A stretch of 64,000 nt of DNA from Carnobacteriaceae bacterium zg-84 (GCA_013874835.1 CP059430.1:886864-950863); one strand, 5' to 3'. Counted from the first letter of the stretch, positions 1 to 10,138 are shown. The notes: generated by a model from the letters alone, not told the origin. Numbers and translations: made by a program.

Positions 1-1
1 T

Positions 2-79
2 GCAACTGGTGAACCACTATCATCAAAATATTTATTGGATAGACAACGTGAGATTTATTTTGATGTATATGATATTTAA
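2..79 (+). CDS. 3' end of an unidentified gene entering from the left
   Basis: An open frame runs from the left edge to a TAA at 77-79 and encodes 25 residues ending FDVYDI. It faces the following genes and is closed by the hairpin at 149-187, which fits a convergent gene end. The fragment is too short to identify, and its reality rests only on frame, position and the convergent terminator. Confidence 0.45.
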   Translation, partial: ATGEPLSSKYLLDRQREIYFDVYDI

Positions 80-148
80 ATAAGATTTTATATTAGAAAT
101 CCAGTTAACCGTATTTATATCGGTATTTCTTATTTTATCAATTTATTA

Positions 149-187
149 ACCCCCCGCTAAGCACATAAGGTGCTTAACGGGGGGTTA
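149..187. terminator. Terminator between convergent genes (trxA side)
   Basis: A 17-bp stem with one wobble pair (AACCCCCCG...CGGGGGGTT) and a short ATAAG loop starts a few bases after the trxA stop. The U-tract is poor on both strands, but the stem is GC-rich and lies between convergent ends, so it probably serves both sides. Confidence 0.75.
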
Positions 188-193
188 TATATC

Positions 194-505
194 TTACATA
201 TATTTTTCTAAAATTTCTTCTAAGTGTCCTTTTTGATGTAAACCAACAAGTTGGTCAACAATCACACCGTCTTTTTTGATGAGAAGTGTTGGAATACTCA
301 TAATACGTAATTCTTTTGCTGTTTCTGGATTTTCGTCAATATCCATTTTTGCAAATGTTACTTTATCACCCAATTCTTCATCTAAAGCATCAATAATTGG
401 TGCTTGCATACGACAAGGACCACACCATGTTGCCCAAAAATCAACTAAAACAAGACCTTTTTCTGTTTCTTTTTCAAATGTTGCATCTGTTAATGATAAA
501 ACCAT
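194..505 (-). CDS. trxA: Thioredoxin
   Basis: Cytosolic thiol-disulfide oxidoreductase of about 103 residues, the usual length for TrxA. It reduces protein disulfides using electrons from thioredoxin reductase. The redox motif WCGPC lies near residue 28 in the context DFWATWCGPC, and the cis-proline turn is SIPTL near residue 70. An in-frame GTG nine bases upstream is possible, but the AAAGAG Shine-Dalgarno sequence is better spaced for the ATG at 505. The gene is followed by a strong hairpin and separated from aspS by that gene's own terminator, so it is probably a single-gene transcript. The family call is secure. Confidence 0.95.
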   Translation of the reverse strand: MVLSLTDATFEKETEKGLVLVDFWATWCGPCRMQAPIIDALDEELGDKVTFAKMDIDENPETAKELRIMSIPTLLIKKDGVIVDQLVGLHQKGHLEEILEKYM

Positions 506-590
506 TTTTTTCACTCTTTCTTTTCTTATTTTTTATTAGCATACCACAATCAAAATAGTTGGTAAATAAAAATGCTTACGTCAAAAATAA

Positions 591-630
591 AAAAATCATG
601 TTGACAAATACGTTTATCAACATGATTTTC
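591..630 (-). terminator. Rho-independent terminator of hisS-aspS
   Basis: The arms AAAATCATGTTGA and TCAACATGATTTT form a 13-bp stem. On the minus strand it is followed by a T-run, starting a few bases after the aspS stop at 637. It closes the hisS-aspS transcript. Confidence 0.85.
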
Positions 631-636
631 ACAATA

Positions 637-2394
637 TTATTTTTCTAAAATAGATAGCGATAATTCTTGTAATTGAGCTGTACTTACTTCACTTGGTGCC
701 TCTGTCATTGGATCAATCGCTTTACCATTTTTAGGGAAAGCAATTACTTCACGAATATTATTCTCTTTTGCCAATAACATAACCAATCTGTCCAAGCCAA
801 GTGCCAATCCACCATGAGGAGGAAATCCTGAATCTAAAGCTCCCAATAAGAAACCAAATTGTTGTTCTGCTTCTTCTTTTGTAAATCCTAATACATCAAA
901 CATTTTTTCTTGCATTTCCCGTGTATAAATACGCAATGAGCCACCGCCAATTTCGTATCCATTCAAAACAATATCATACGCCTCTGCCATCACATCTGCA
1001 GGATTTGTTATCAATTTATCCATATCACTTGCTTTTGGTCTTGTAAATGGATGATGCATCGCAACATAACGTTGATTATCTTCATCGTATTCCAATAAAG
1101 GCCAATCCACGATCCACAAGAAATGAAACGCTGATGTATCAATCAAATCATGGTCACGTCCTAATTTCAAACGTAATTCACTTAATGATTGTGCCACCAC
1201 ACTCGGTTTATCAGCACAGAAGAATAAAATGTCACCGTCTTCTCCATTCACAACAGATAATAATTCCTCTTTTACATCATTGATAAATTTGGCAATACCA
1301 CCTGTAAATTCACCATTTTCAACTTTTGTCCATGCCAAGCCTTTTGCTCCATATCTTGCAACAAACTCACCCAATTTATCAACGTCTTTACGTGAATAGG
1401 CACTTGCTTGACCTTTTAAGTTCAATGCTTTTACTTGTCCTCCATTTGCTAGGGCATTTTGGAAAACACCAAACTCAACTTTTTGAGCAACTGAAGCAAT
1501 ATCAATCAATTCTAATGCAAAGCGTGTATCCGGTTTGTCATTTCCGTATCTGTTCATTGCCTCTGCATACGACATACGTGGAAATGATGTTGTTACATCA
1601 ATATTCAATGTATCTTTCATCACTTTTTGCAACATATTTTCAACAGTTTGTTGAATCTCCTCTGCTGATAAAAAGCTTGTTTCTAAGTCGACTTGTGTAA
1701 ACTCTGGTTGTCTATCTCCCCTTAAATCTTCATCACGGAAACAACGTGCAATTTGATAATATTTATCTAATCCTGCACCCATCAATAGCTGTTTAAACAA
1801 CTGAGGAGATTGCGGTAACGCATAAAATGAACCGCTATTCACACGAGATGGTACAAGATAATCTCTTGCTCCTTCTGGTGTTGATTTTGTTAAATACGGT
1901 GTTTCAACATCAATAAATCCTGCATTATCCAATGACTCACGAATAGATTTTGTCACTTGATGACGTAAACGTAAATTATGCAACATACTTGTACGGCGTA
2001 AATCTAAATAACGATATTGCATTCGTAATTCATCTGATGTGTTATAGCCGTCCTCTACTGGAATAGCCGGTGTTGTTGCTGTTGATAAAATTGTTAGAGC
2101 ATGTGCATGTATATCAATTTTACCGGTATTCATTTTATCGTTGATTTGTTGTTCTTCACGTAAAACAACTTCTCCTGTAATTTCCACAACATATTCTGAA
2201 CGTAATTTTTCTGCAAGTTTAAATATCTCTGGTTGTGTTTCAGCATTAAACACAACTTGTACAATCCCCTCTCTATCACGTAAATGGATAAATAATAGAC
2301 CACCAAAATCTCTACGTCTAGCAACCCAACCTTGTACGGTTACTGTTTGGTTGACGTACTTTTCTGTTATCATGCCACAATAATTTGTTCTCAT
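637..2394 (-). CDS. aspS: Aspartyl-tRNA synthetase
   Basis: Class IIb synthetase that charges tRNA-Asp with aspartate. At 585 residues it has the bacterial length. An N-terminal OB-fold anticodon-binding domain (about 1-105, with [11 protein letters not shown]) precedes the catalytic core. Motif 2 is in [18 protein letters not shown] near 220 and motif 3 in [12 protein letters not shown] near 530; the GAD insertion lies between them. It starts 9 bp after hisS with RBS GGAGAG, so the two genes form an operon under the T-box upstream of hisS. Whether it is discriminating or non-discriminating is not decided by this window. Confidence 0.97.
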   Translation of the reverse strand: MRTNYCGMITEKYVNQTVTVQGWVARRRDFGGLLFIHLRDREGIVQVVFNAETQPEIFKLAEKLRSEYVVEITGEVVLREEQQINDKMNTGKIDIHAHALTILSTATTPAIPVEDGYNTSDELRMQYRYLDLRRTSMLHNLRLRHQVTKSIRESLDNAGFIDVETPYLTKSTPEGARDYLVPSRVNSGSFYALPQSPQLFKQLLMGAGLDKYYQIARCFRDEDLRGDRQPEFTQVDLETSFLSAEEIQQTVENMLQKVMKDTLNIDVTTSFPRMSYAEAMNRYGNDKPDTRFALELIDIASVAQKVEFGVFQNALANGGQVKALNLKGQASAYSRKDVDKLGEFVARYGAKGLAWTKVENGEFTGGIAKFINDVKEELLSVVNGEDGDILFFCADKPSVVAQSLSELRLKLGRDHDLIDTSAFHFLWIVDWPLLEYDEDNQRYVAMHHPFTRPKASDMDKLITNPADVMAEAYDIVLNGYEIGGGSLRIYTREMQEKMFDVLGFTKEEAEQQFGFLLGALDSGFPPHGGLALGLDRLVMLLAKENNIREVIAFPKNGKAIDPMTEAPSEVSTAQLQELSLSILEK

Positions 2395-2403
2395 ATACCT
2401 CTC

Positions 2404-3720
2404 CTATTGATTAAAATATTCATCTAAAACCGACGTATCCATTGTATTCATACGATACACTGTTTCAAAATTATCGTATAAATCAGTCAATGGTACTTCT
2501 ACTTCTTTACCTGTTTTAAACACTTTAAGTTTTGCTGTTCCTTTTTGTAATTCTTCTTCTCCAACAATAAGAACAACTTTTGCACCTAATTTATCTGCAA
2601 GTTTAAACTGTGCTTTAAATTTTCTATCTAAATAATCTCTATCTGCTGAATATCCTGCTTGTCTTGCCGCTTGTGTTAATTTCAATGTTTCAACAGATGT
2701 TTCTTCTCCCATACCAATCACAAAAATATCTAATTCTTGTAAGTTGGGTACCTCAACTTTTTGACTTTCCATCAACAATACAAGACGCTCCATGCCAATA
2801 CCAAAGCCAAAACTTGATGTTTGTGGACCACCTAGAGCTTCTACTAATCCGTCATAACGACCGCCTCCACAAATGGTTGTTTGTGCTCCAAAAACAGCTG
2901 AATTTGTCATCATTTCAAAAATTGTATCTTGATAGTAGTCCAATCCACGTACCATATTTGCATCAATTTCAAACGGAATATTTAGACCATTGAGTAGAGC
3001 TTGTACTTTATCAAAATGCTCTTGTGCTTCTGGAGATAAAAAGTCTAAAATACTTGGAGCATTTGCTACAATAGCTTTATCTTTTTCGTCTTTGCTATCT
3101 AAAATACGTAATGGATTTTTTTCTAAGCGAGTTTGTGAATCATGACTTAATTGATCTTTTAACGGTGTTAAATAATCAATTAACGCTTGACGATAGCGTT
3201 GTCTATCCTCCGTTTTACCTAAAGAATTGATAACCAATTTCACATCTTGAATACCCAATTCTTTAAATAAATCCCACGCCAATGCAATCGTTTCGACATC
3301 TGTTGCTGGATTGGTACTTCCAAAAACTTCAGTCCCAATTTGATGAAATTGACGCATACGTCCACCCTGTGGACGTTCATATCGAAACATCGGTGCCATA
3401 TAGAACACTTTTAATGGTTTTGCATGCTCATTCCCATATAATTTATTTTCAATATAAGCACGCACAACCGGTGCTGTCCCCTCTGGACGTAGTGCGATGT
3501 GTCTATCTCCCTTATCGTAAAAATCATACATTTCTTTTGATACAATATCACTCGTTTCTCCAGAACTTCTAGCAAATAACTCATAATTTTCAAATAATGG
3601 TGTTCTCATTTCAGAAAATTGATAATCAGACATTAAAATACGTGTTGTTTCTTCTAAATAGTGCCACAAAGGATTATTAACTGGTAATAAATCTGCCGTT
3701 CCTTTTGGTTTTTGTATCAT
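2404..3720 (-). CDS. hisS: Histidyl-tRNA synthetase
   Basis: Class IIa synthetase that charges tRNA-His. Its 438 residues are close to the family norm. Near the N-terminus is [10 protein letters not shown], the usual beginning of HisRS. Motif 2 is in [16 protein letters not shown] near 112, the HisA-type signature is GLDYY near 260, and motif 3 is in [14 protein letters not shown] near 305. The C-terminal 90 residues form the anticodon-binding domain. The ATG is preceded by GAAAGGAAG. It leads the hisS-aspS operon. Its T-box terminator is over 600 bp upstream, with three 170-bp tandem repeats in between, which is unusual. Confidence 0.97.
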   Translation of the reverse strand: MIQKPKGTADLLPVNNPLWHYLEETTRILMSDYQFSEMRTPLFENYELFARSSGETSDIVSKEMYDFYDKGDRHIALRPEGTAPVVRAYIENKLYGNEHAKPLKVFYMAPMFRYERPQGGRMRQFHQIGTEVFGSTNPATDVETIALAWDLFKELGIQDVKLVINSLGKTEDRQRYRQALIDYLTPLKDQLSHDSQTRLEKNPLRILDSKDEKDKAIVANAPSILDFLSPEAQEHFDKVQALLNGLNIPFEIDANMVRGLDYYQDTIFEMMTNSAVFGAQTTICGGGRYDGLVEALGGPQTSSFGFGIGMERLVLLMESQKVEVPNLQELDIFVIGMGEETSVETLKLTQAARQAGYSADRDYLDRKFKAQFKLADKLGAKVVLIVGEEELQKGTAKLKVFKTGKEVEVPLTDLYDNFETVYRMNTMDTSVLDEYFNQ

Positions 3721-3796
3721 ATTTTATCTACTTCCTTTCTTTTCTACTTTACAAATATAAATAGTGTACTGACTTACAATAGATTGTCTATTGTGC

Positions 3797-4306
3797 CAGT
3801 CGTTATAGCTTGCTGGCTACGAATGTCGTACTAGGGAGCTTCGCTCCGTAGTTTCCTTACTTAACGTACGTCGCTTTGCTCCTACGGCTTTTTCAAGGAT
3901 TGGTACTCTCTCGGCGGGCGTATTTCTATCGAAATACATTGTTGCCTCGTTCCGTCCCATATGCGACAGTCGTTACAGCTTGCTGGCTACGAATGTCGTA
4001 CTAGGGAGCTTCGCTCCGTAGTTTCCTTACTTAACGTACGTCGCTTTGCTCCTACGGCTTTTTCAAGGATTGGTACTCTCTCGGCGGGCGTATTTCTATC
4101 GAAATACATTGTTGCCTCGTTCCGTCCCATATGCGACAGTCGTTACAGCTTGCTGGCTACGAATGTCGTACTAGGGAGCTTCGCTCCGTAGTTTCCTTAC
4201 TCAACGTACGTCGCTTTGCTCCTACGGCTTTTTCAAGGATTGGTACTCTCTCGGCGGGCGTATTTCTATCGAAATACATTAATGCCTCGTTCCGTCCCAT
4301 ATTACA
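3797..4306. repeat. Three tandem 170-bp repeats in the hisS leader
   Basis: Near-identical units start at 3797, 3967 and 4137, exactly 170 bp apart, with only a handful of substitutions between copies. A partial copy of the internal segment TACGTCGCTTTGCTCC recurs at 4312-4330. Each unit holds two perfect short hairpins, GGAGC-TTC-GCTCC and GTATTTC-TATC-GAAATAC. The DNA looks GC-richer than its surroundings. Open frames across it are repeat artefacts without credible start sites. If hisS is transcribed from the T-box promoter, the whole array is in the mRNA leader. Origin unknown. Confidence 0.9.
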
Positions 4307-4340
4307 TCTGTACGTCGCTTTGCTCCTACGGCTGTAATAA

Positions 4341-4560
4341 AAACGTCCTTACTAGTTGAACTAGTAAGGACGTTAGAAAACGTGGTACCACCTTTATTTA
4401 AAAGCATGTGCTTTTCTCGAGCGTATAACGGACGCTATCCGTAGTAACTTTGCATTACCAATTTCCAGAATGTCTTGATTTTATAGCCACTTGCTTTTTG
4501 CACCAACCAAAGCATCTCTTAAAATATAAACTATAAAACTACTTGTTTCTTTCATAAATT
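4341..4560 (-). promoter_or_regulatory. T-box riboswitch controlling hisS-aspS
   Basis: On the minus strand the T-box core GGTGGTACCACG (4380-4392) is followed by a terminator hairpin (TAACGTCCTTACTAG / CTAGTAAGGACGT, 4341-4375) with a T-run. Stem I is recognisable. An AGTAG segment and TTTTATAG at the 5' side pair with CTATAAAA on the 3' side, next to which the specifier region reads GACAT (4470-4474). This pentamer contains GAC (Asp) and CAT (His) overlapping by one base, matching the two synthetases downstream. Uncharged tRNA is expected to stabilise the antiterminator. Confidence 0.88.
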
Positions 4561-4577
4561 TTTAATGTATGACAAAA

Positions 4578-4606
4578 GTATATAGCATATTGGCTATTCT
4601 TGTCAA
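4578..4606 (-). promoter_or_regulatory. Promoter of the hisS-aspS T-box leader
   Basis: A consensus -35 TTGACA (4601-4606) lies 17-18 bp from TATACT (4578-4583), just upstream of stem I of the T-box. The IS30 element ends 16 bp further upstream, so insertion left the promoter intact. Confidence 0.75.
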
Positions 4607-4622
4607 ATTATTTCTTCTCCAA

Positions 4623-5901
4623 TTGTAAAGTAAAGTGCAAAAAAACAGATAATTACTTTCTCTTTTGCGGGGTTAATAACCAAACAATAAAAACAAAGGT
4701 TTTCTAGTCAAGGCGAAAAACAAAGTGTGCCTTGACGGGAAACCTGTTTTTATTAAACTATTAATCTACCCGCAATAAAAATAACTCTGCAGGTGTACGA
4801 TAACCTAATTTACGCCGTATTTTCTGATTTAAGCAGGATTCTATTTTACGAATAGTTGACTTTTTAACGGTATTGATAGATTTACCCTTAGGTAAAAACT
4901 CCCGTATCTGTCCGTTATGATTTTCGTTAGTACCACGCTCATAAGATGAATAAGGGTGTGCATAGTAAATGCTTAAATATGTCGATTCTAATTCAGATAA
5001 CGAGGCGAATTCTGACCCATTATCAGATGTAATACTCTTGAAGGTTGATTTCCTATATTGTTTAAAAATATTCTTTAATGTCCGTAAGACACATTGTGCT
5101 GTTTTATCATTCATTTTACGTATAATTGTATAACGTGTTTGTCGTTCTACTAACGTTAATAATAGTGCTTCATTTTTTGTCTTCTTAAATAAGACTAAAT
5201 CAATTTCCCAATGTCCAAATTCTGTACGATTATTCGCTACGTCTGGTCGATTTTCGATAGATGTACCCATATTTTTCTTGTATGTTTTGGTGTTCTCTTT
5301 TTTCGGTCGTTTTCTAATGCTTACCATTTTGGGTAAATCAATTGGTTTGATAGGGATAATACCTTGATGAACAAACGTATAAACCGTTTTCGTACAAGGG
5401 ACTTTTTCATTAGGATGATTTTGCCGATACCAATGTACAAAGGTATCAATACTATGGGTTCTATATTTTTCAGTAACTACCTGTTGTAAGTCTTTGAAAA
5501 ATTGTTGACTAAATTTTTCAGTTAAATCATGATGATATTTATTTTGTTGCTTAGCTTTATAGATGTAATGGCTTGTTTCAGCGTAATATTTTAATTCGTC
5601 ACGTTGGATACCATTTCGATTAACAATTTGATTAACGCTTCCTCGTTTAATTTCTCTATAAATTGTGGATACATTTCTTCCGAGTCGTTCAGCGATATAT
5701 CGTATTGGCTTTTTTTCGTTTAATAACGTTTCAATTTTTGTACGTTCAACCAATGATAGCTGTTTATATTGTTTTTTTGTGTTATAATTTGTTTTAGACA
5801 TGATAATGACCTTTCTAATTTTGTGGTGAATCTTAGTAAGTTAATTATCTGTCTTTTTTTGTTTTTATAACACTATTTTGCTTTTGCACTTTATTTTACA
5901 A
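4623..5901 (-). mobile_element. IS30-family insertion sequence
   Basis: A complete element of about 1.28 kb with imperfect terminal inverted repeats: TTGTAAAGTAAAGTGCAAAA at 4623-4642, and the complement of TTGTAAAATAAAGTGCAAAA at 5882-5901. The repeats differ at one position. A single transposase gene fills most of it. It sits between the hisS promoter and the stop codon of the gene ending at 5912. No clean 2-4 bp target duplication is obvious, but a 13-bp identical stretch (CAAATTATTTCTT) flanks it at short distance on both sides. Confidence 0.9.
4761..5801 (-). CDS. IS30-family transposase
   Basis: DDE transposase of 346 residues. The N-terminal helix-turn-helix (about residues 15-55) contains RYIAERLGRNVSTIYREIKR, the typical IS30 end-binding signature. 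The C-terminal integrase core has the first Asp in FGHWEIDLV near 198, the second in TSDNGSEFA near 260, and the catalytic Glu in the YERGTNENHNG region near 290. The frame is intact and both terminal repeats are present, so the element may still be mobile. RBS GAAAGG precedes the ATG. It acts on DNA in the cytosol by a cut-out/circle mechanism known for the family. Confidence 0.95.
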   Translation of the reverse strand: MSKTNYNTKKQYKQLSLVERTKIETLLNEKKPIRYIAERLGRNVSTIYREIKRGSVNQIVNRNGIQRDELKYYAETSHYIYKAKQQNKYHHDLTEKFSQQFFKDLQQVVTEKYRTHSIDTFVHWYRQNHPNEKVPCTKTVYTFVHQGIIPIKPIDLPKMVSIRKRPKKENTKTYKKNMGTSIENRPDVANNRTEFGHWEIDLVLFKKTKNEALLLTLVERQTRYTIIRKMNDKTAQCVLRTLKNIFKQYRKSTFKSITSDNGSEFASLSELESTYLSIYYAHPYSSYERGTNENHNGQIREFLPKGKSINTVKKSTIRKIESCLNQKIRRKLGYRTPAELFLLRVD

Positions 5902-5911
5902 CTCGGCCAAA

Positions 5912-7024
5912 TTATTTCTTTAAAACAATTCCTTTACTTTTCAGTTTTTCGATTGTTTTTGCTCCAACACCTTTTAATTCAAGTAATTCTTTTTCTGTTA
6001 CTTTTTGAAAATCTTTTTTTGTGAAAAGTTTTTTTTCAATAAATTGCCGAGCCACATTTGCCGATAAATCAGAAAAAATCGATTCATCTACTGTCTTTTT
6101 CTCTAATAGAGTTAAAGGTTTGACACTTGACCTTTTAGAAAAATGTTTTTCTATCCACTCAAGAACATAATCATCTATACTAAACACACGCATCGCATAT
6201 TTATCATATAAAATCGCTAGTGACTGAATGCTATTCGGTATATATGTATCAAAATTAAATAATTCAAGATCTGCTAAAGCCTCTGAAAAATCATCTGAAA
6301 AAGTCACCATGTGTTTTACATCTCTATTAGCTTTACTTAGTAATGTCAATAATTCTTGTGCTTCTGATTGTCTATCTTCTAAAATAGCCATCACTAATAA
6401 TGGAAAAATCATCATATCATCGTTTTTAAAATAAGATTGACTATAAAAAAGATTACTCGCTTTTTCCCAATCTGAAAGTAGACAATAAATATACATCAAT
6501 TCATAACGAGCACCTTGATGATCATTTTTATCTAGTTGAAAATATAATTCTTCAAAACACTCTTTTGCTTTTTTAACCATAAATTGCTTCAAATATTCTT
6601 GACCTAAAATATATTTCATTCTTAAATAAGGTCTTTCTTCAAAATATATCCAACCAGCTTGATTTGTTTTTAACCACTTTTGTTTTTCAGATTCTTCAAG
6701 TTTTTTTAGTCCTTGAAGAAAATCAATGATATTTTCTTGAGATAACAACATTATTTGTGCATCAATATTATCTGGGTCTAACGCCAAGATTTTGTCACAT
6801 ATTTTTCGTTTTTTACTTCTATTTGGTTCAAACTCTAATTGCTCTAATAAATCATAAATCTCGTCTATCGTATCCATCTCATCACTTTCAAATGCTTCTG
6901 AAAAATATGGATTAATATCTTCTTTCTCAATTTGATTTAAAAAGCTTTGAATTGCTTCATCTTCCGTGGTATATAAATGCGCATTTTTTTTCATGAATTG
7001 ATCTAATCTTTTAAAAATATCCAT
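5912..7024 (-). CDS. TPR-like protein with C-terminal helix-hairpin-helix
   Basis: Cytosolic protein of 370 residues of unknown function. It is acidic and helical, with TPR-like repeats between about residues 60 and 250 (for example KILALDPDNIDAQ and KAKECFEELYFQLDKNDHQGARYELM). A C-terminal HhH motif, LLELKGVGAKTIEKLKSKG (about 348-366), is the kind used to bind DNA or RNA. There is no signal peptide or membrane segment. It begins 15 bp after trpS and is probably co-transcribed with it. The IS30 element lies about 10 bp beyond its stop, so any native terminator has been displaced. The pairing of TPR and HhH suggests a nucleic-acid-linked scaffold, but that is inference. Confidence 0.8.
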   Translation of the reverse strand: MDIFKRLDQFMKKNAHLYTTEDEAIQSFLNQIEKEDINPYFSEAFESDEMDTIDEIYDLLEQLEFEPNRSKKRKICDKILALDPDNIDAQIMLLSQENIIDFLQGLKKLEESEKQKWLKTNQAGWIYFEERPYLRMKYILGQEYLKQFMVKKAKECFEELYFQLDKNDHQGARYELMYIYCLLSDWEKASNLFYSQSYFKNDDMMIFPLLVMAILEDRQSEAQELLTLLSKANRDVKHMVTFSDDFSEALADLELFNFDTYIPNSIQSLAILYDKYAMRVFSIDDYVLEWIEKHFSKRSSVKPLTLLEKKTVDESIFSDLSANVARQFIEKKLFTKKDFQKVTEKELLELKGVGAKTIEKLKSKGIVLKK

Positions 7025-7038
7025 TTTATATCAACCTT

Positions 7039-8034
<996 letters not shown>

Positions 8035-8066
8035 TTATAATCTCCTAAAACTTGGAATATTCTTTT

Positions 8067-8095
8067 ATTATACGAGAAAATATAGTGTAATACAA
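8067..8095 (-). promoter_or_regulatory. Promoter of trpS
   Basis: TTGTAT (8090-8095) and TATAAT (8067-8072) are separated by 17 bp and lie about 35 bp upstream of the trpS start, in the short gap after dinB. Confidence 0.65.
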
Positions 8096-8099
8096 ACAA

Positions 8100-9212
8100 T
8101 TATATATCTAAAACAATTCTTTCAATTTTCTTTTGTTCCAAACCACTGACAGAAACGCCAATCAATCGAATGTTTTTATCCAAATCTCCATATTCTTCCC
8201 ATAATTCTATTGCTTTTTGAAATAAAAAGTCCTCATTTTCTACCATTTTATCTAATTTTTGTTGACGTGTAATGGTTTCAAAATCTGTATACCGAATTTT
8301 AAGTGTTACAATGTTTCCACGTAAGTCTTTTACTTGTAGTTGCTTACTAACAGACTTGGCTAGTTTGCGAATAGCTATTTGGACTTCATTTTCTGTTGAA
8401 ATTTCTGGATAAAAAGTGTTCTCTCTACCTAATGATTTACGCTTTCTATTTGATTTAACGGGACTATTATCGATACCATTTGCACGTTGCAATAATGAAA
8501 ATCCTGATTTCCCAAATTGCTGTAATAAACGTGTAGCATCTATTTCTAAAATATCTTTTCCTTTAAAAATACCTTGTTCATGCAGTTTTTCAACAGATTT
8601 TTTTCCAACACCATAAAATTTTTCAATGGGTAACTCATTTAAAAAACTTTGTGCTTCCTCAGGTGTAATGGTTGTTAACCCTGACGGTTTTTGATAGTCA
8701 CTAGCAATTTTTGCTAAAAATTTGTTATACGAAACACCTGCTGAACAAGTCAAATGTAATTCTTCCCATATATCTTTTTGAATACACTTAGCAATATATA
8801 TCGCACTTTTATACCCTTTTTTATTCTCTGTTACGTCTAAAAACGCCTCATCAAGAGAAAGCGGTTCTATTTTGTCGGTATATCGTTTAAAAATCTCTCG
8901 AATTTGTTGAGAAACAGAGGCATATAATGTCATATTCCCTTTAATAAAAACAGCGTTTGGACATAATTCATAAGCTTTTTGAGAAGACATGGCGGAATGA
9001 ATACCATATTGTCTAGCGATATAATTACACGTGGAAACAATCCCTCTACCATTTGTTTCTTTTGGATGCTGAGCAATAACAACAGGTTTATTTTTTAAAC
9101 TAGGATTTTCTCGAATCTCAACAGACGCATAAAATGCATCCATATCAATATGAATAATTTTTCTTGATACATCATGATGAAAATGATTAAAAGATAAAAC
9201 ACCAATTTGCAT
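8100..9212 (-). CDS. dinB: DNA polymerase IV (Y family)
   Basis: Translesion polymerase of 370 residues. The catalytic Asp of the palm is in HIDMDAFYASVE (about 22-33), and the second catalytic acidic pair is in PLSLDEAFLDVT near 118. Fingers, thumb (two HhH-like turns, GVGKKSVEKLHEQGI near 202) and the C-terminal little-finger domain follow. The extreme C-terminus GLEQKKIERIVLDI lacks an obvious beta-clamp peptide of QLxLF type. A promoter overlapping an inverted repeat lies directly upstream; no consensus Gram-positive LexA box was seen. The trpS promoter begins just after its stop. Confidence 0.95.
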   Translation of the reverse strand: MQIGVLSFNHFHHDVSRKIIHIDMDAFYASVEIRENPSLKNKPVVIAQHPKETNGRGIVSTCNYIARQYGIHSAMSSQKAYELCPNAVFIKGNMTLYASVSQQIREIFKRYTDKIEPLSLDEAFLDVTENKKGYKSAIYIAKCIQKDIWEELHLTCSAGVSYNKFLAKIASDYQKPSGLTTITPEEAQSFLNELPIEKFYGVGKKSVEKLHEQGIFKGKDILEIDATRLLQQFGKSGFSLLQRANGIDNSPVKSNRKRKSLGRENTFYPEISTENEVQIAIRKLAKSVSKQLQVKDLRGNIVTLKIRYTDFETITRQQKLDKMVENEDFLFQKAIELWEEYGDLDKNIRLIGVSVSGLEQKKIERIVLDI

Positions 9213-9229
9213 AATGTCACCTCACTAAC

Positions 9230-9267
9230 ATCATACATTAAAAGTTTACTTTTTGTCAACTTTTAAT
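9230..9267 (-). promoter_or_regulatory. dinB promoter overlapped by an inverted repeat
   Basis: TTGACA (9254-9259) and TATGAT (9230-9235) are 18 bp apart. The -35 box sits inside an inverted repeat TTAAAAGTT-N11-AACTTTTAA (9239-9267), which suggests a repressor-binding site. The right arm reaches the stop codon of the gene at 9267. Confidence 0.55.
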
Positions 9268-9941
9268 TATGGTATTATCCATTTTTTAACGACCTTTTTT
9301 TGATATTTTGCTGTTGTTTCAACCTCTTTTTCAACTATTTTATCTTCCATAGATTTTGGAATGTGATATTTGATGAAAAAAATACTAGATTGATTGATAA
9401 AGCCGATATTTTCAAAATTTTTATCCGTCAACGTGTATTGTATCCCCTCACGTTTTGCCTCTTGTATATTATCATCTATGGCACCATAATGATGCGTCAC
9501 AGAGAGTTGTTGTCCAGCTATATCAAAATAATAAAATAGATCATCTTTTCCTAAATACTCAACAACTTCTTCTACTGTATTCGCATCATACAAGCCAATA
9601 TTTTCGAATGTATCTTTCATATATTCTTGTGAAGCTTGTTTTAATTCTGGATAACTATATGCTTCTCCAGAAAAAAGCAATAATTTGTATTCACGCACAG
9701 CTGCGTTAACATATTTTTCTTTTTTAGAAATCTCTTCGTATGTTTTGAAACCTGTATAAATATACACACTTGTTCCAATTAAAAACAATAAAGTAACAAG
9801 ATTTAAATACTTAGCCCACCGCTTTTCTCTAATATATATTAAACATGGTATCCATATCAATAGTACAGCAGACATGATACAAATGAGAAATGGCATTGTT
9901 TCGTACATAAATGTTTCCATTTTCACAAAATGTTCAAACAT
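9267..9941 (-). CDS. Small membrane-anchored protein of unknown function
   Basis: Protein of 224 residues with two N-terminal hydrophobic segments (about 15-33, FLICIMSAVLLIWIPCL, and 43-62, YLNLVTLLFLIGTSVYIY). A soluble acidic-basic region of about 160 residues follows and probably lies outside the membrane if the hairpin topology is right. No catalytic motif or known domain was recognised. The start is preceded by AGGAGG. It lies between cshA, from which it is separated by two strong hairpins, and dinB. The basic C-terminus YQKKVVKKWIIP is notable but uninformative. Confidence 0.75.
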   Translation of the reverse strand: MFEHFVKMETFMYETMPFLICIMSAVLLIWIPCLIYIREKRWAKYLNLVTLLFLIGTSVYIYTGFKTYEEISKKEKYVNAAVREYKLLLFSGEAYSYPELKQASQEYMKDTFENIGLYDANTVEEVVEYLGKDDLFYYFDIAGQQLSVTHHYGAIDDNIQEAKREGIQYTLTDKNFENIGFINQSSIFFIKYHIPKSMEDKIVEKEVETTAKYQKKVVKKWIIP

Positions 9942-10016
9942 AGTATTTCCTCCTTTTTTCTAAATTCTAATCCTTTTTTCATTAAAAGTAAATATAAACA
10001 TATTCACTAGCTCTTC

Positions 10017-10059
10017 GTTCAATCGTGTTGGTGGGAGTAAGCCATCAACACGATTGAAC
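10017..10059. repeat. 14-bp perfect inverted repeat upstream of the 9267-9941 gene
   Basis: GTTCAATCGTGTTG (10017-10030) and its exact complement (10046-10059) flank a 15-base loop. It has no U-tract on either strand, so it is unlikely to be a simple terminator. It lies about 75 bp upstream of the membrane-protein start and just after the cshA terminator. Confidence 0.6.
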
Positions 10060-10067
10060 AGACAATC

Positions 10068-10116
10068 AAAAAAGCTTTAAATCAACTTGTTAGGCATGTT
10101 GATTTAAAGCTTTTTT
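10068..10116. terminator. Strong bidirectional terminator after cshA
   Basis: A perfect 19-bp stem (arms 10068-10086 and 10098-10116, AAAAAAGCTTTAAATCAAC and its complement) has T-runs on both strands. It starts 22 bp after the cshA stop. Confidence 0.9.
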
Positions 10117-10138
10117 AACTTTATTTTTATAGACTTAT

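Noticed and set aside
3961-4337. Repeated short ORFs in the 170-bp repeats (starting MRQSLQLAGY)
   Set aside because: The frames exist only because the repeat unit lacks stops in one frame; no ribosome-binding site, opposite strand to the hisS leader, and the same peptide repeats with the unit.
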